This document shows, in pieces, positions 24,796 to 33,377 of a stretch of DNA of 64,000 nt (positions are counted from its first letter, which is position 1; each line of letters opens with the position of its first letter). Location: assembly GCA_963702105.1 (NCBI GenBank), contig OY969712.1, forward strand, positions 1,922,001 to 1,986,000, read 5' to 3'. Under the pieces are notes generated by a model, which searched no databases, had not been told where the DNA came from, and saw only the letters and a program-made list of their open reading frames with translations. The DNA is from ZC4RG20 sp963702105 (GTDB lineage Bacteria > Pseudomonadota > Gammaproteobacteria > Steroidobacterales > Rariloculaceae). The position numbers and the translations under genes were made by a program.

Positions 24796-26183
24796 GGCTG
24801 GCCCTCGCGCTCGCTTCCGCTCACGCTTTTGCGCTCGTTACCGCTGCCGACGCCCGGCTCGGCCCCGCCCTCGTCGGCCCTGCGCTCGGCGAGCGCTTCG
24901 AGCCTCAGCGTCACGGCCCGGCTGTGCGCCTCGAGCCCTTCGAGATCCGCCAGCGTCGCGGCGACGGGGCCGATACTGCGCAGGCCCGCTGGGCTCAGCT
25001 CCTGTATCGTCATCGAGCGGCAGAAATCCGCGACGCCGAGGCTCGAGTTGCGCCGGGCGTAGCCGTAGGTGGGCAGAACGTGGTTCGTGCCGCTGCAATA
25101 GTCGCCGACGGATTCGGGCGCCCAGGGACCCAGGAAGACCGAGCCCGCGGCCTGCACGTGGCCGAGCCAGGCGCGCGGGTCCTCGATCTGCAGTATCAGG
25201 TGCTCGGGTGCGTAGTCGTTTGCGATCGCGAACGCCGTCTCGAGGCTCGGCACCATGACGATCGAGGAGTGCTCTAGCGCGCCGTCCACGAGCGCCGCGC
25301 GGCCGAGCCGGGCCTTCTGCGCTTCGACCTCGGCCGCGGTGGCAGCGGCGACGCGCGCGCTCGTCGTCAGCAGCAGCACCTGCGAATCGGCGCCGTGCTC
25401 GGCCTGCGAGAGCAGGTCGGCGGCGACGAAGGCGGGCTCGGCCGTGTCGTCCGCGATGACCATGACCTCGGAAGGGCCGGCCGGAAAGTCGCGCGCCGCG
25501 CCGGCGGGGTCGCGATCCACGATGGCCTTCGCGGCCGTGACCCAGGTGTTGCCGGGCCCGAAGACCTTGTCCACCTTGGGCACGGTCTCCGTGCCGTAGG
25601 CCATTGCCGCGACGGCCTGTGCGCCGCCGACTTTGAACACGCGCTCGACGCCCGCGACCTGTGCGGCGTGCAGCACGGCGGCCGCGACGCGGCCGTCGCG
25701 CTGCGGCGGGCTGCACAGGATGCGCACCGGACAGGCCGCGAGCTTGGCCGGAATGCCGAGCATGAGCGCCGTCGAGGGCAGCGGCGCGCTGCCGGCCGGC
25801 ACGTAGAGGCCTACGCGGCCGATGGGCCGTGAGACGCGCTCGCAGCGCACGCCCTCGCTGGTCTCGACCGAGATCGGCGAAACGATTTGAGCGCGATGAA
25901 AGACCTCGATGTTGTGGGCAGCCGCGCGAATCGCGAACCGCTCGGCGGCCGTCAGCGCTGCGGCGGCCTCGTCGAACTCCCGCCGTTCGACCGAGAGGCT
26001 CTCGAGCTCGACCCCGTCGATCTCGCGCGTCAGCGCCCGCAGCCCCGCGTCGCCTTCCCGGCGTACGCGTTCGATGATCTGCCCGGCCCGCTCGTAAATC
26101 GCCGCGTCGGCCGCCAGGGCGGGGCGGGCCAGCACGCGCGCGCGCTCGGCCGCGTCCACTGCGTTCCAGTCGTACTGCTTCAT
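24792..26183 (-). CDS. hisD: Histidinol dehydrogenase HisD
   Basis: HisD carries out the last two NAD-dependent oxidations to histidine. The 463-residue protein has VGLYVPAGSAPLPSTALM, FKVGGAQAVAAMAYGT, DFPAGPSEVMVIAD, LSQAEHGADSQ and YAPEHLILQ, with catalytic Glu/His and zinc-binding residues in place. It starts 13 nt after hisG. The final 25 residues are a polar, repetitive tail (SGNERKSVSGSEREG) not typical of the family. Confidence 0.96.
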   Translation of the reverse strand: MKQYDWNAVDAAERARVLARPALAADAAIYERAGQIIERVRREGDAGLRALTREIDGVELESLSVERREFDEAAAALTAAERFAIRAAAHNIEVFHRAQIVSPISVETSEGVRCERVSRPIGRVGLYVPAGSAPLPSTALMLGIPAKLAACPVRILCSPPQRDGRVAAAVLHAAQVAGVERVFKVGGAQAVAAMAYGTETVPKVDKVFGPGNTWVTAAKAIVDRDPAGAARDFPAGPSEVMVIADDTAEPAFVAADLLSQAEHGADSQVLLLTTSARVAAATAAEVEAQKARLGRAALVDGALEHSSIVMVPSLETAFAIANDYAPEHLILQIEDPRAWLGHVQAAGSVFLGPWAPESVGDYCSGTNHVLPTYGYARRNSSLGVADFCRSMTIQELSPAGLRSIGPVAATLADLEGLEAHSRAVTLRLEALAERRADEGGAEPGVGSGNERKSVSGSEREGQP

Positions 26184-26196
26184 CCCACGGCCGGCC

Positions 26197-27100
26197 TCAG
26201 GCGAGCATCTTCTCGACGGGCAGCACGAGCATCGAGCTCGCGCCGGCTTCCTTGAGCTGCTCGAGCGTCTCCCAGAACACGTTCTCGCGGCAGACCGCGT
26301 GCACGGCGACTTTGTCGTCGCGCCCCTCGAGCGGCATGATCGTCGGCGCCTCGCTGCCCGGCAGCAGCGCCGTGATCTCTTTGAGCGCAGAGCGCGGCGC
26401 ATGCAGCATGATGTATTTGCTTTCGCGCACCTGCAGCACGCCCTGGATGCGCTGCAGCAGCCGGCGCATCCATTCGGCCTTGCCGTCGGCCACGGCGACG
26501 GGCGTGCGGATCAGCGCGGCTCGGCTTTCGAGAATCGTGAGCGCCTCTCTGAGCTGGTGCGCGCGCATCGTGCCGCCGCTCGAGACCAGGTCGCAGATGA
26601 GATCGGCTCGGCCGAGGCTCGGGGCGATCTCGACGGCGCCGGAGAACTCGACGACCGCGGCCTCGACGCCTTCGCGGCGCAGGTAGTCCTTGACGATGAA
26701 CGGGTAGGTCGTGGCGATGCGTTTGCCAGCAAGCGAGGCCGCACCCTCGAAGCTCAGGCCTTCGGGCACGCCGAAAGAGAGGCGGCACTGGCCGAAGTCG
26801 AGCGGACTCACGAGCTCGAACAGCTCCTGCGTGCCGCGCTCGACGAGCTCGAGACGCCGTTCCTCGATGACGTTGAGCCCGACGATGCCGAGATCGCAGA
26901 ACGTCCTCCTGGACGAGGCCCGGAATGTCGTCGTCCCGCACGAGCAGCACGTCGACGGGCATGTTCTCGCCGTAGCAGATGAGTTGATCCTTGCCGCGGG
27001 CATAACTGAGACCGCAGCGCACGAGGAGCTCGAGCGAATGCTCCGTGAGCCGTCCCGACTTCTGCACGGCGATCTTGATCCGAGTCTCGTCCTTGCGCAC
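26197..27100 (-). CDS. hisG: ATP phosphoribosyltransferase HisG, long form (frameshifted as shown)
   Basis: HisG commits ATP and PRPP to histidine synthesis and is feedback-inhibited by histidine. The N-terminus (IKIAVQKSGRLTEHSLELL, then VDVLLVRDDDIPGLVQEDV) and the remainder (CDLGIVGLNVIEERR, then YPFIVKDYLRREG, DLVSSGGTMRAHQL and the ACT-like regulatory domain) lie in different frames. They join at the GAACGTC at 26899-26905 (plus strand); removing one base gives QEDVCDLGIVG. The span is one base over a multiple of three and the repaired length is 300 residues, as in long-form HisG. The GTG start at 27100 has GGAG about 7 nt upstream. Probably functional in the organism. Confidence 0.9.
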
Positions 27101-27130
27101 TTTGGGTCTCCGGTGAATTCGCCGGGCCGC

Positions 27131-27457
27131 TCAGGTTTCGGAGCCGAGCCGCTCGAGCACGATGCGATAGCCGCCGTTGCCGGCGCTGAGAAACCGCGCG
27201 ACCCGCCCGATCGTCGTGACCGAAACGCCGGTGAGCTCGTGGATCCTGCGGTAGGGCAGCCCCTGCTGCAGATAGGGCACGACCGACCAGCGATCCACGA
27301 TGGCCTCGAGCTCCGCCGGGGTGCAGAGGTCGGCGAAAAAGCGCCGACACTCGGCCTCGGACTCGAGCGCGAGCAGGGCACGATACAGGCTCCGTTCTGC
27401 GCGCGCTCGGGTTTTAGCCCCGTTCTGGGGCTGATCGGGATGGCGGTGGTTCTTCAT
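27131..27457 (-). CDS. TrpR-like regulator of the YerC/YecD family
   Basis: This 108-residue helical protein ends with the TrpR-type DNA-binding region: LCTPAELEAIVDRWSVVPYL, QQGLPYRRIHELTGVSVTTI and GRVARFL. YerC/YecD proteins are relatives of the Trp repressor often found next to histidine genes. The gene is first in the his operon, 30 nt before hisG, and a 34-bp imperfect palindrome precedes it. A role as repressor of this operon, perhaps sensing histidine or a related metabolite, is inference from context. Start: the first ATG in frame. Confidence 0.8.
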   Translation of the reverse strand: MKNHRHPDQPQNGAKTRARAERSLYRALLALESEAECRRFFADLCTPAELEAIVDRWSVVPYLQQGLPYRRIHELTGVSVTTIGRVARFLSAGNGGYRIVLERLGSET

Positions 27458-27484
27458 CGCTTGGCCGTCATGCTATTCGCGGTT

Positions 27485-27518
27485 GTGCTAGTGTAACAGC
27501 GCGCTGTTACAGTAGTAC
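27485..27518 (-). promoter_or_regulatory. Palindromic operator in front of yerC-his operon
   Basis: The core TGTAACAGCG|CGCTGTTACA at 27492-27511 is a perfect 20-bp palindrome. The symmetry extends to 34 bp (27485-27518) with 15 of 17 pairs matching; the outer arms read GTGCTAG and GTACTAC, which resemble the GTACTAG half-site of Trp repressor operators. On the minus strand a -10-like TACACT lies in the palindrome, so a bound repressor would block the promoter of the his operon. The start codon of yerC is about 30 nt downstream. Confidence 0.65.
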
Positions 27519-27587
27519 GGAACGGAGCAGGGGTCAAGCTTCGAAGTAGGTCTACGACTTACGCCGACGGCCGGATGAAGACCGCGC

Positions 27588-28652
27588 TCAGCCCCGCACC
27601 CGATCGACGACGGCCTGCCCGAACTCCCGGGTGCCGAGAGGCTTGTGGCCGGCCTCCGCGACGTCCCGCGTCCGCAGCCCGGAGCGCAGGCAGTCCTCGA
27701 CGGCGCGTTCGACGGCCGCCGCGGCCTCCTCGGCGCCGAGCGCATGGCGCAGCAGCATTGCGCCGCTCAGGATCGCTCCGGCCGGGTTCGCGAGATTGCG
27801 GCCCGCGATGTCGGGCGCCGAGCCGTGGATCGGCTCGTAGAGTCCGCCGGCGCCGTCGCCGAGAGAAGCGGAGGGTAAGAGGCCCATGGAGCCCGCCAGC
27901 ATCGAGGCCTCGTCGGTCAGGATGTCGCCGAACATGTTCTCGGTCACCATGACGTCGAAGTCCGCCGGCCGGCTCAACAGGTGCATCGCGGCCGCATCCA
28001 CGAGCAGGTGCTCGACCTCGAGGCCCGGAAACTCGGTTTGGAAGACACGCGTCGCGACCTGGCGCCAAAGTCTCGAGGTGTCCAGCACGTTGGCTTTGTC
28101 CACGGAGGTGACCTTGCCGCGGCGCCCCTGGGCGAGGCGGCCCGCGACGCGGCAGATGCGCTCGATCTCGGGCGCGGTGTACTCGCACGTGTCGTAGGCC
28201 GATTCGGCCGTGAGCTCGCGCTTGCCGAAATAGATGCCGCCCGTGAGCTCGCGGACGACGACGATGTCCACGCCGCGCAGCTTCTCGGTCTTCAACGGCG
28301 AAGCCGCCGCGAGCTCCGGCAGCGTCTTCACGGGACGCAGGTTCGCGTAGAGGCCCAGCGCCTTGCGCAGGCCCAGCAGACCGACTTCGGGACGCTTGGA
28401 GACGGGAATGTCCGCCCACTTCGGGCCGCCGACCGCGCCGAGGAAGACGGCCTTGGCCTTGCGGCAGGCGTCGAGCGTCGCGGCCGGCAGCGGCTCGCCC
28501 GCGGCGTCGTAGGCCGCGCCGCCGATCAGAGCCTCCTGGAACTCGAGGTCGAGGCCGGCCCGGCTCGCAGCGGCCTCGAGCACGCGCACGGTCTCGGCCG
28601 TGACCTCGGGACCGACGCCGTCGCCCGGCAATACGACTACAGCCTCGCTCAT
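27588..28652 (-). CDS. leuB: 3-isopropylmalate dehydrogenase LeuB
   Basis: LeuB oxidatively decarboxylates 3-isopropylmalate in leucine synthesis. The 354-residue protein has VVLPGDGVGPEVTAETVRVL, LYANLRPVKTLP, VVRELTGGIYFGKREL with substrate-binding Arg and Tyr, VDKANVLDTSRLWRQV with catalytic Lys and VTENMFGDILTDEASMLAGS with metal-binding Asp residues. Its ATG overlaps the leuD stop (ATGA). It is the last gene of the ilvC-ilvE-leuCDB run. Confidence 0.96.
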   Translation of the reverse strand: MSEAVVVLPGDGVGPEVTAETVRVLEAAASRAGLDLEFQEALIGGAAYDAAGEPLPAATLDACRKAKAVFLGAVGGPKWADIPVSKRPEVGLLGLRKALGLYANLRPVKTLPELAAASPLKTEKLRGVDIVVVRELTGGIYFGKRELTAESAYDTCEYTAPEIERICRVAGRLAQGRRGKVTSVDKANVLDTSRLWRQVATRVFQTEFPGLEVEHLLVDAAAMHLLSRPADFDVMVTENMFGDILTDEASMLAGSMGLLPSASLGDGAGGLYEPIHGSAPDIAGRNLANPAGAILSGAMLLRHALGAEEAAAAVERAVEDCLRSGLRTRDVAEAGHKPLGTREFGQAVVDRVRG

Positions 28653-29227
28653 GCCGCGTTCCTTTCTTCGTACTCCGCGATCGCGTCCCTTTGCTCGAGC
28701 AGGAAGCCGAGCTGGTCGATGCCGTTCATGAGGCAGTAGCGCGAGAAGCGGTCGATGGGGAACGAGACCTTGCGGCCCGTCGGCAGCTCGAGCGTCTCCG
28801 ACTCGAGGTCGATCGTGAGCTCGGCGCCCGGGTGCTCGATGAGCCAGGCGTGCGTCTCTTTGTCCACGATGATGGGCAGCAGGCCGTTCTTCAGCGAGTT
28901 GCCGCGGAAGATGTCGGCGATCTCGGTGCTGATGACCGCGCGGATGCCGAAGTCGAGCAGGGCCCACGGGGCGTGCTCGCGCGAGGAGCCGCAGCCGAAG
29001 TTGTTGCCGCCGACCAGGATCGCCGCGCCTCGGGCCTCGGGCTTGTTCAGCACGAAGTCCGCCTTGTCCGAGCCGTCCTTGTTGTAGCGCCACTCGCAAA
29101 AGAGATCCTTGCCGAGGCCTTCCTTGCTCGTCGTCGTCAGAAAGCGCGCCGGGATGATCTGGTCCGTATCGATGTCGTCGTACGGCATGACGACCGTCTT
29201 CGAGTGCAGTTTTTTGATCGGTTCCAT
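28649..29227 (-). CDS. leuD: 3-isopropylmalate dehydratase small subunit LeuD
   Basis: LeuD forms isopropylmalate isomerase with LeuC. The 192-residue swivelling domain has VVMPYDDIDTDQIIPARFL and GGNNFGCGSSREHAPWALLD, the substrate-binding loop. It starts 7 nt after leuC and overlaps leuB by 4 nt. No anomalies are seen. Confidence 0.96.
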   Translation of the reverse strand: MEPIKKLHSKTVVMPYDDIDTDQIIPARFLTTTSKEGLGKDLFCEWRYNKDGSDKADFVLNKPEARGAAILVGGNNFGCGSSREHAPWALLDFGIRAVISTEIADIFRGNSLKNGLLPIIVDKETHAWLIEHPGAELTIDLESETLELPTGRKVSFPIDRFSRYCLMNGIDQLGFLLEQRDAIAEYEERNAA

Positions 29228-29234
29228 GTCGTTC

Positions 29235-30638
29235 TTACCTCATGAGCTCGCGCGGATCGGCGACTTCGCCCGCGACTGCCGCGGCGGCGGCCGTGAGCGG
29301 GCTCGCGAGAATCGTGCGCGCGCCGCTGCCCTGGCGGCCCTCGAAGTTGCGGTTGCTCGTGCTGACCGAAAGCTTGCCGCTCGGCACGGTATCGCCGTTC
29401 ATGCCGATGCACATCGAGCAGCCGGGCTCGCGCCACTCGCCGCCCGCCGCGCGTACGACCTCGTCGAGCCCCTCGGCCTCGGCCGCGCGTTTGACGGCCG
29501 CCGAGCCGGGCACGACGAGCAGGCGCACCCGATCCGACACCTTGCGGCCCTTGAGCAGCGAGGCCGCGGCGCGGATGTCGCTGAGCCGACCGTTCGTACA
29601 CGAGCCGATGAAGACGACGTCGACGGGCGTGCCGAGCAGAGGCTTGCCGGACTCGACGTGCATGTAGTCGAGGGCCTTGCGGAAGGCAGCGTCGTTGCCG
29701 GCCGGGACGGGCTCGTCCACGGAGATGACCATGCCCGGGTTCGTGCCGAAGGTGATCATGGGCTTGAGGCCCCCCACGTCTACCGTGACCTCCTTGTCGA
29801 AGACGGCCCCTTCGTCGGTCGGCAGCTGCCGCCAACGCGCGACGGCCTTGTCCCAGTCCGCGCCTTTGGGCGCGAAGTGGCGGCCGGCCATGTAGTCGTA
29901 GGTCGTGTCGTCCGGGGCGATGAGACCCGCGCGGGCGCCGGCCTCGATGGACATGTTGCAGACGGTCATGCGCTCTTCCATCGAAAGCGCCGAGATGGCC
30001 TCGCCGCGGTATTCGATGACGTGGCCGGTGCCGCCGCCGACGCCGATCGTGCCGATGACCTTGAGGATGGCGTCCTTGGCCGTGATGCCCGGCGCGAGCC
30101 TGCCGCGCAGGTTGATCGCGAGCGTCTTGGGCTTGCGCTGCAGCAGGCACTGTGTCGCGAGCACGTGGCCGACCTCGGTCGTGCCGATGCCGAAGGCGAG
30201 GGCGCCGAAGGCGCCGTGCGTGCTCGTGTGCGAGTCGCCGCAGACGATCGTGCGGCCCGGCTGCGTCGCGCCGAGCTCCGGCCCGATGACGTGGACGACG
30301 CCGCGGTCGGCGCTGCCGAAGCCGCGCAGCTCGATGCCGAACTCGGCGCAGTTCTTCTCCATCTGCCGCACCTGCTTGGCCGCGGCCGGCTCGCTGACAA
30401 CGTCGAGGTCCTTGAGCGAGGTCACGGGCACGGTCGGGATCGAGTGATCGAGCGTCGCGAGGCAGAGGTCCGGGCGGCGCACCTCGAGGCCCTGCTGGCG
30501 CAGCAGGTCGAAGGCCTGCGGGCTCGTGACCTCGTGAATCAGGTGCAGGTCGATGTAGAGGATGGCCGGCGTGTCATCGGTTTCGGGCCGAACCACGTGG
30601 CTCTGCCAGACCTTGTCGAACAACGAGCGTGCTTGCAT
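29235..30638 (-). CDS. leuC: 3-isopropylmalate dehydratase large subunit LeuC
   Basis: LeuC carries the [4Fe-4S] cluster that catalyses isomerisation of 2- to 3-isopropylmalate. The 467-residue protein has VVCGDSHTSTHGAFGALAFG, FIGSCTNGRLSDIRAAA and PGCSMCIGMNGD with the three cluster Cys residues. The start at 30638 follows GGAAGG. A pair of REP-like elements separates it from ilvE upstream, so part of the transcript may end before leuC. Confidence 0.96.
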   Translation of the reverse strand: MQARSLFDKVWQSHVVRPETDDTPAILYIDLHLIHEVTSPQAFDLLRQQGLEVRRPDLCLATLDHSIPTVPVTSLKDLDVVSEPAAAKQVRQMEKNCAEFGIELRGFGSADRGVVHVIGPELGATQPGRTIVCGDSHTSTHGAFGALAFGIGTTEVGHVLATQCLLQRKPKTLAINLRGRLAPGITAKDAILKVIGTIGVGGGTGHVIEYRGEAISALSMEERMTVCNMSIEAGARAGLIAPDDTTYDYMAGRHFAPKGADWDKAVARWRQLPTDEGAVFDKEVTVDVGGLKPMITFGTNPGMVISVDEPVPAGNDAAFRKALDYMHVESGKPLLGTPVDVVFIGSCTNGRLSDIRAAASLLKGRKVSDRVRLLVVPGSAAVKRAAEAEGLDEVVRAAGGEWREPGCSMCIGMNGDTVPSGKLSVSTSNRNFEGRQGSGARTILASPLTAAAAAVAGEVADPRELMR

Positions 30639-30656
30639 GGATGCGCCTTCCTAAGT

Positions 30657-30736
30657 AAAGGGGTCAGAGCCCTTTTTCCGGGTGAGTTGAACGTGAGTTG
30701 CCGCGCGGCCGAGAAAAAGGGCTCTGACCCCTTTTC
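30657..30736. repeat. REP-like hairpin elements, copies 5 and 6, inverted pair
   Basis: Copy 5 (30657-30678) is forward (loop GTCAGAG) and copy 6 (30713-30736) reverse (CTCTGAC), 34 nt apart, in the gap between ilvE and leuC. Copy 6 touches the ilvE stop codon at 30737. The pair could reduce leuCDB expression relative to ilvCE by partial termination or RNA processing, which is inference. Confidence 0.8.
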
Positions 30737-31702
30737 TTAGACCGCCACCGTCCGGTCCGCCTGGTCCTTGCCCGCTGCGATCGGCTCGAGCCAGCTCCAG
30801 CGATCCTCGGTCGAGCCCGCGAACAGACCGAAGAAGGCGTTCTGCAGACGCTCGGTCACGGGCCCGCGCCGGCCCTCGCCGACGGTGATCCGATCCACGG
30901 AGCGCACGGGCGTGATCTCGGCGGCCGAGCCCGTAAGGAACACTTCGTCCGCGATGTAGAGCCATTCGCGTGGGATGTTCTGCTCGACGACCTGCATGCC
31001 GAGCGACTCGGCGAGCTTGATGACGGTGTCGCGCGTGAGACCGGCCAGGATCGAGGCGGCCACGGGAGGTGTGTAGAGCACGCCGCCCTGGACCAGGAAC
31101 AGGTTCTCGCCCGCGCCCTCGCTGACGAAGCCCTGGCTGTTCAGCGCCAGCCCTTCGGCGAAGCCGAGCCGCCGCGCCTCGAGCGTCACGAGCAGGCTCG
31201 AGAGATAGTTGCCGCCGGCCTTGGCCATGGCGGGCACCGTATTCGGCGCCACGCGCTGCCAGGACGAGACGCAGACGTCGACGCCCTTCTCGAGCCCGCC
31301 CTCGCCGAGGTACGAGCCCCACTCCCAGGCCGCGATCGAGCACCGCGCCGGCTCCTCGGGATTGCCGGCGACCCCCATCTCGCCGTAGCCGCGAAACGCA
31401 ATCGGGCGGATGTAGGCGCCGCGGTTCAATTCGTTGGCGCGCACGACCTCTTTGCTGGCCTCGACGAGCTGGGCGAGGGTGTACGGGATCTTGAGCCGGT
31501 AGACCTTGCCGGAATTCAACAGACGCCGGATGTGATCGGTGAGGCGAAAGCCCATGAGCCCCGAGGGCGTCTCGTAGACGCGCACGCCTTCGAACACGGA
31601 AGAGCCGTAGTGCAGGGCGTGGCTCAGCACGTGCACGGTGGCCTCGGCCCAGGGCACCAACTTGCCCTCGTGCCAGATGAAACGACTTGTCTTGAGCGGC
31701 AT
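30737..31702 (-). CDS. ilvE: Branched-chain amino acid aminotransferase IlvE
   Basis: IlvE is the class IV PLP transaminase for valine, leucine and isoleucine. The 321-residue protein has VLSHALHYGSSVFEGVRVYE, the Schiff-base Lys in MAKAGGNYLSSLL, LALNSQGFVSEGAGENLFLV and EVFLTGSAAEITPVRSVD. The start at 31702 has GGAG 9 nt upstream and gives the usual N-terminus (KTSRFIWHEGKLVPW). It lies 141 nt downstream of ilvC and is probably cotranscribed with it. Confidence 0.95.
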   Translation of the reverse strand: MPLKTSRFIWHEGKLVPWAEATVHVLSHALHYGSSVFEGVRVYETPSGLMGFRLTDHIRRLLNSGKVYRLKIPYTLAQLVEASKEVVRANELNRGAYIRPIAFRGYGEMGVAGNPEEPARCSIAAWEWGSYLGEGGLEKGVDVCVSSWQRVAPNTVPAMAKAGGNYLSSLLVTLEARRLGFAEGLALNSQGFVSEGAGENLFLVQGGVLYTPPVAASILAGLTRDTVIKLAESLGMQVVEQNIPREWLYIADEVFLTGSAAEITPVRSVDRITVGEGRRGPVTERLQNAFFGLFAGSTEDRWSWLEPIAAGKDQADRTVAV

Positions 31703-31843
31703 CCCGTTGATCTCCGTGCTAGGGGGCGGCGAGGGCCTCTTGGCCCGGCGCCTGCCGAGGGCGCCGATCTGCCTCCTGGGGGCGCCGATTATATTCGACC
31801 CCCGCAGGAAGCTCACCTCGAAGCCGCCCGCGCCCCGCGGGCC

Positions 31844-32830
31844 TCACTCCTGAAGCCAGCTCATCCGGCCGCGCAGCTCGCGCCCGACCTTCTCGAGGTC
31901 GCGGTCGAGGTCCTCGTCGAGCATCCGCTTGTAGTTTTTGAGACCCGTCTGGTTCTCCTTGATCCACTCGTCGGCGAATTGGCCCGTCTGAATCTCCTTG
32001 AGGACCTGACGCATGTTGTCCTTGACGTGCGCGTCCACGATGCGCGGCCCCCGCGTGAGGTCGCCGAATTTCGCCGTCTCGCTGATGAATTCGTGCATTT
32101 TTCTGAGGCCGCCCTCGTGCAGCAGATCCACGATGAGCTTGACCTCGTGCATGCACTCGAAATAGGCGACCTCCGGCTGATAGCCCGCCTCGACGAGCGT
32201 CTCGAAGCCGCGCACGATGAGCTCCGTGAGCCCGCCGCAGAGCACTGCCTGCTCGCCGAACAGGTCCGTCTCCGTCTCTTCGGCGAACGTCGTCGTCAGC
32301 ACGCCGCCGCGCGTCCCGCCGATGCCGTGCGCGTAAGCGAGCGCGCGCGCCTGGGCTTTGCCGGTCGCGTCCTGGGCGACGGCCATGAGGCAGGGCACGC
32401 CGCGGCCCGCTTCATACTGACGGCGCACGAGGTCGCCCGGCCCCTTGGGCGCGATGAGCACGACGTCGAGGTCGCTCCGCGGCTGAATCTGCTTGAAGTG
32501 GATATTGAAGCCGTGCGCGAACAGCAGCGTCGCGCCCTTCTCGAGCACGGGCTCGATGTCCTTGTAGAGCTGGGCCTGGGCCATGTCCGGCACGAGGAAA
32601 GCGACGAGCCCTGCACCCTCGACGGCCTCGCGCGGCGCGACGACCTTGAAGCCGTCGCGCGCGGCCTTCGCCGACGTGGCACCGCCGGGCCGCAGGCCCA
32701 CGACGACGTCGAAGCCCGAGTCGCGCAGGTTCATCGCATGGGCGCGACCCTGGCTACCATAGCCCAGTACCGCGAGCCGTTCGCCGGCGAGCGCTTCGGG
32801 CCGGGCGTCGGATTCCACAAACAGTTGCAT
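31844..32830 (-). CDS. ilvC: Ketol-acid reductoisomerase IlvC
   Basis: IlvC makes dihydroxy acids in branched-chain amino acid synthesis with NADPH. The 328-residue class I enzyme has LAVLGYGSQGRAHAMNLRDS for cofactor binding, FAHGFNIHF, APKGPGDLVRR and TETDLFGEQAVLCGG with metal-binding acidic residues. The ATG at 32830 follows AGAGGAAAGG. A promoter, a short leader ORF and a terminator hairpin precede it, which indicates attenuation control. ilvB and ilvN are not in the window. Confidence 0.96.
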   Translation of the reverse strand: MQLFVESDARPEALAGERLAVLGYGSQGRAHAMNLRDSGFDVVVGLRPGGATSAKAARDGFKVVAPREAVEGAGLVAFLVPDMAQAQLYKDIEPVLEKGATLLFAHGFNIHFKQIQPRSDLDVVLIAPKGPGDLVRRQYEAGRGVPCLMAVAQDATGKAQARALAYAHGIGGTRGGVLTTTFAEETETDLFGEQAVLCGGLTELIVRGFETLVEAGYQPEVAYFECMHEVKLIVDLLHEGGLRKMHEFISETAKFGDLTRGPRIVDAHVKDNMRQVLKEIQTGQFADEWIKENQTGLKNYKRMLDEDLDRDLEKVGRELRGRMSWLQE

Positions 32831-32878
32831 TGCCTTTCCTCTTTAACGTCTGGTGCGTAGCGGCGCCTGCCGGCCGCC

Positions 32879-32914
32879 AAAAAAAAACCCCGCAGCCTTT
32901 CGGGTGCGGGGTTT
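32879..32914 (-). terminator. Attenuator terminator in the ilvC leader
   Basis: On the minus strand a 10-bp stem (AAACCCCGCA with TGCGGGGTTT) closes a 10-nt loop and is followed directly by a run of nine T residues. It lies about 50 nt before the ilvC start and 17 nt after the stop of the leader ORF, so it fits an intrinsic terminator used for attenuation. Confidence 0.8.
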
Positions 32915-32931
32915 CGACTCTGGCTTCGTCG

Positions 32932-33006
32932 TCAAGCCGCGCGCCCGCACCGGCTGGCATACAGCAGCGATACGGCAAGGCGCGGGGCGGAGCGAAGTTC
33001 ACTCAT
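32932..33006 (-). CDS. Putative ilv leader peptide
   Basis: A 24-codon ORF starts at 33006, 20 nt downstream of the predicted transcription start, and stops 17 nt before the attenuator stem. Its peptide contains RLAVSLLYASR, with four Leu and one Val in all, including a Val-Ser-Leu-Leu run. Stalling at these codons when branched-chain aminoacyl-tRNA is scarce could prevent terminator formation. The Leu/Val content is lower than in E. coli leader peptides, so the call rests mainly on position. Confidence 0.5.
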   Translation of the reverse strand: MSELRSAPRLAVSLLYASRCGRAA

Positions 33007-33032
33007 CTCGATCGGTCGCGGTGAAAAGAGGA

Positions 33033-33061
33033 ATGATCATCAAAACTGCAAACCGTGTCAA
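33033..33061 (-). promoter_or_regulatory. Sigma70-type promoter for the ilvC leader
   Basis: On the minus strand a perfect TTGACA (33056-33061) is separated by 17 nt from GATCAT (33033-33038), four of six matches to TATAAT. Transcription would start near 33026, just ahead of the leader ORF and attenuator. Confidence 0.7.
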
Positions 33062-33377
33062 CGCCTTAGCGGGACATGGCCGGCGCGGCGTGGGGCCTCC
33101 CACCGCCGCGCGGAGCGGCCGCGTCCGGCCCGGGCCGCTCGGCATCCGCCATTTTTCTGGAGGAAACGGATGCAACGCCTTCATCCGCTTGAGCGCACGG
33201 CGCGCTCGGCATGTCGATGCCGGCGAAAGCTTTGCGTTATCCTGGCCAGTGGATTCGCCGCGACGAATGCGAGCAGAATCGCGTGCAGCGGCTGCGAGAG
33301 GCGCGGGGGCGAACCCGCATTGTCCTCGCGGCTCGCGGCTGGTTAAGGTCGGAAAGAATACGAAGGAGAACCGAGCA
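33062..33377. other. Intergenic region upstream of the peroxiredoxin gene
   Basis: No gene is supported here. The stretch separates the divergent ilvC leader and the peroxiredoxin gene. No riboswitch or strong promoter motif for the plus strand was recognised by eye. Confidence 0.4.
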
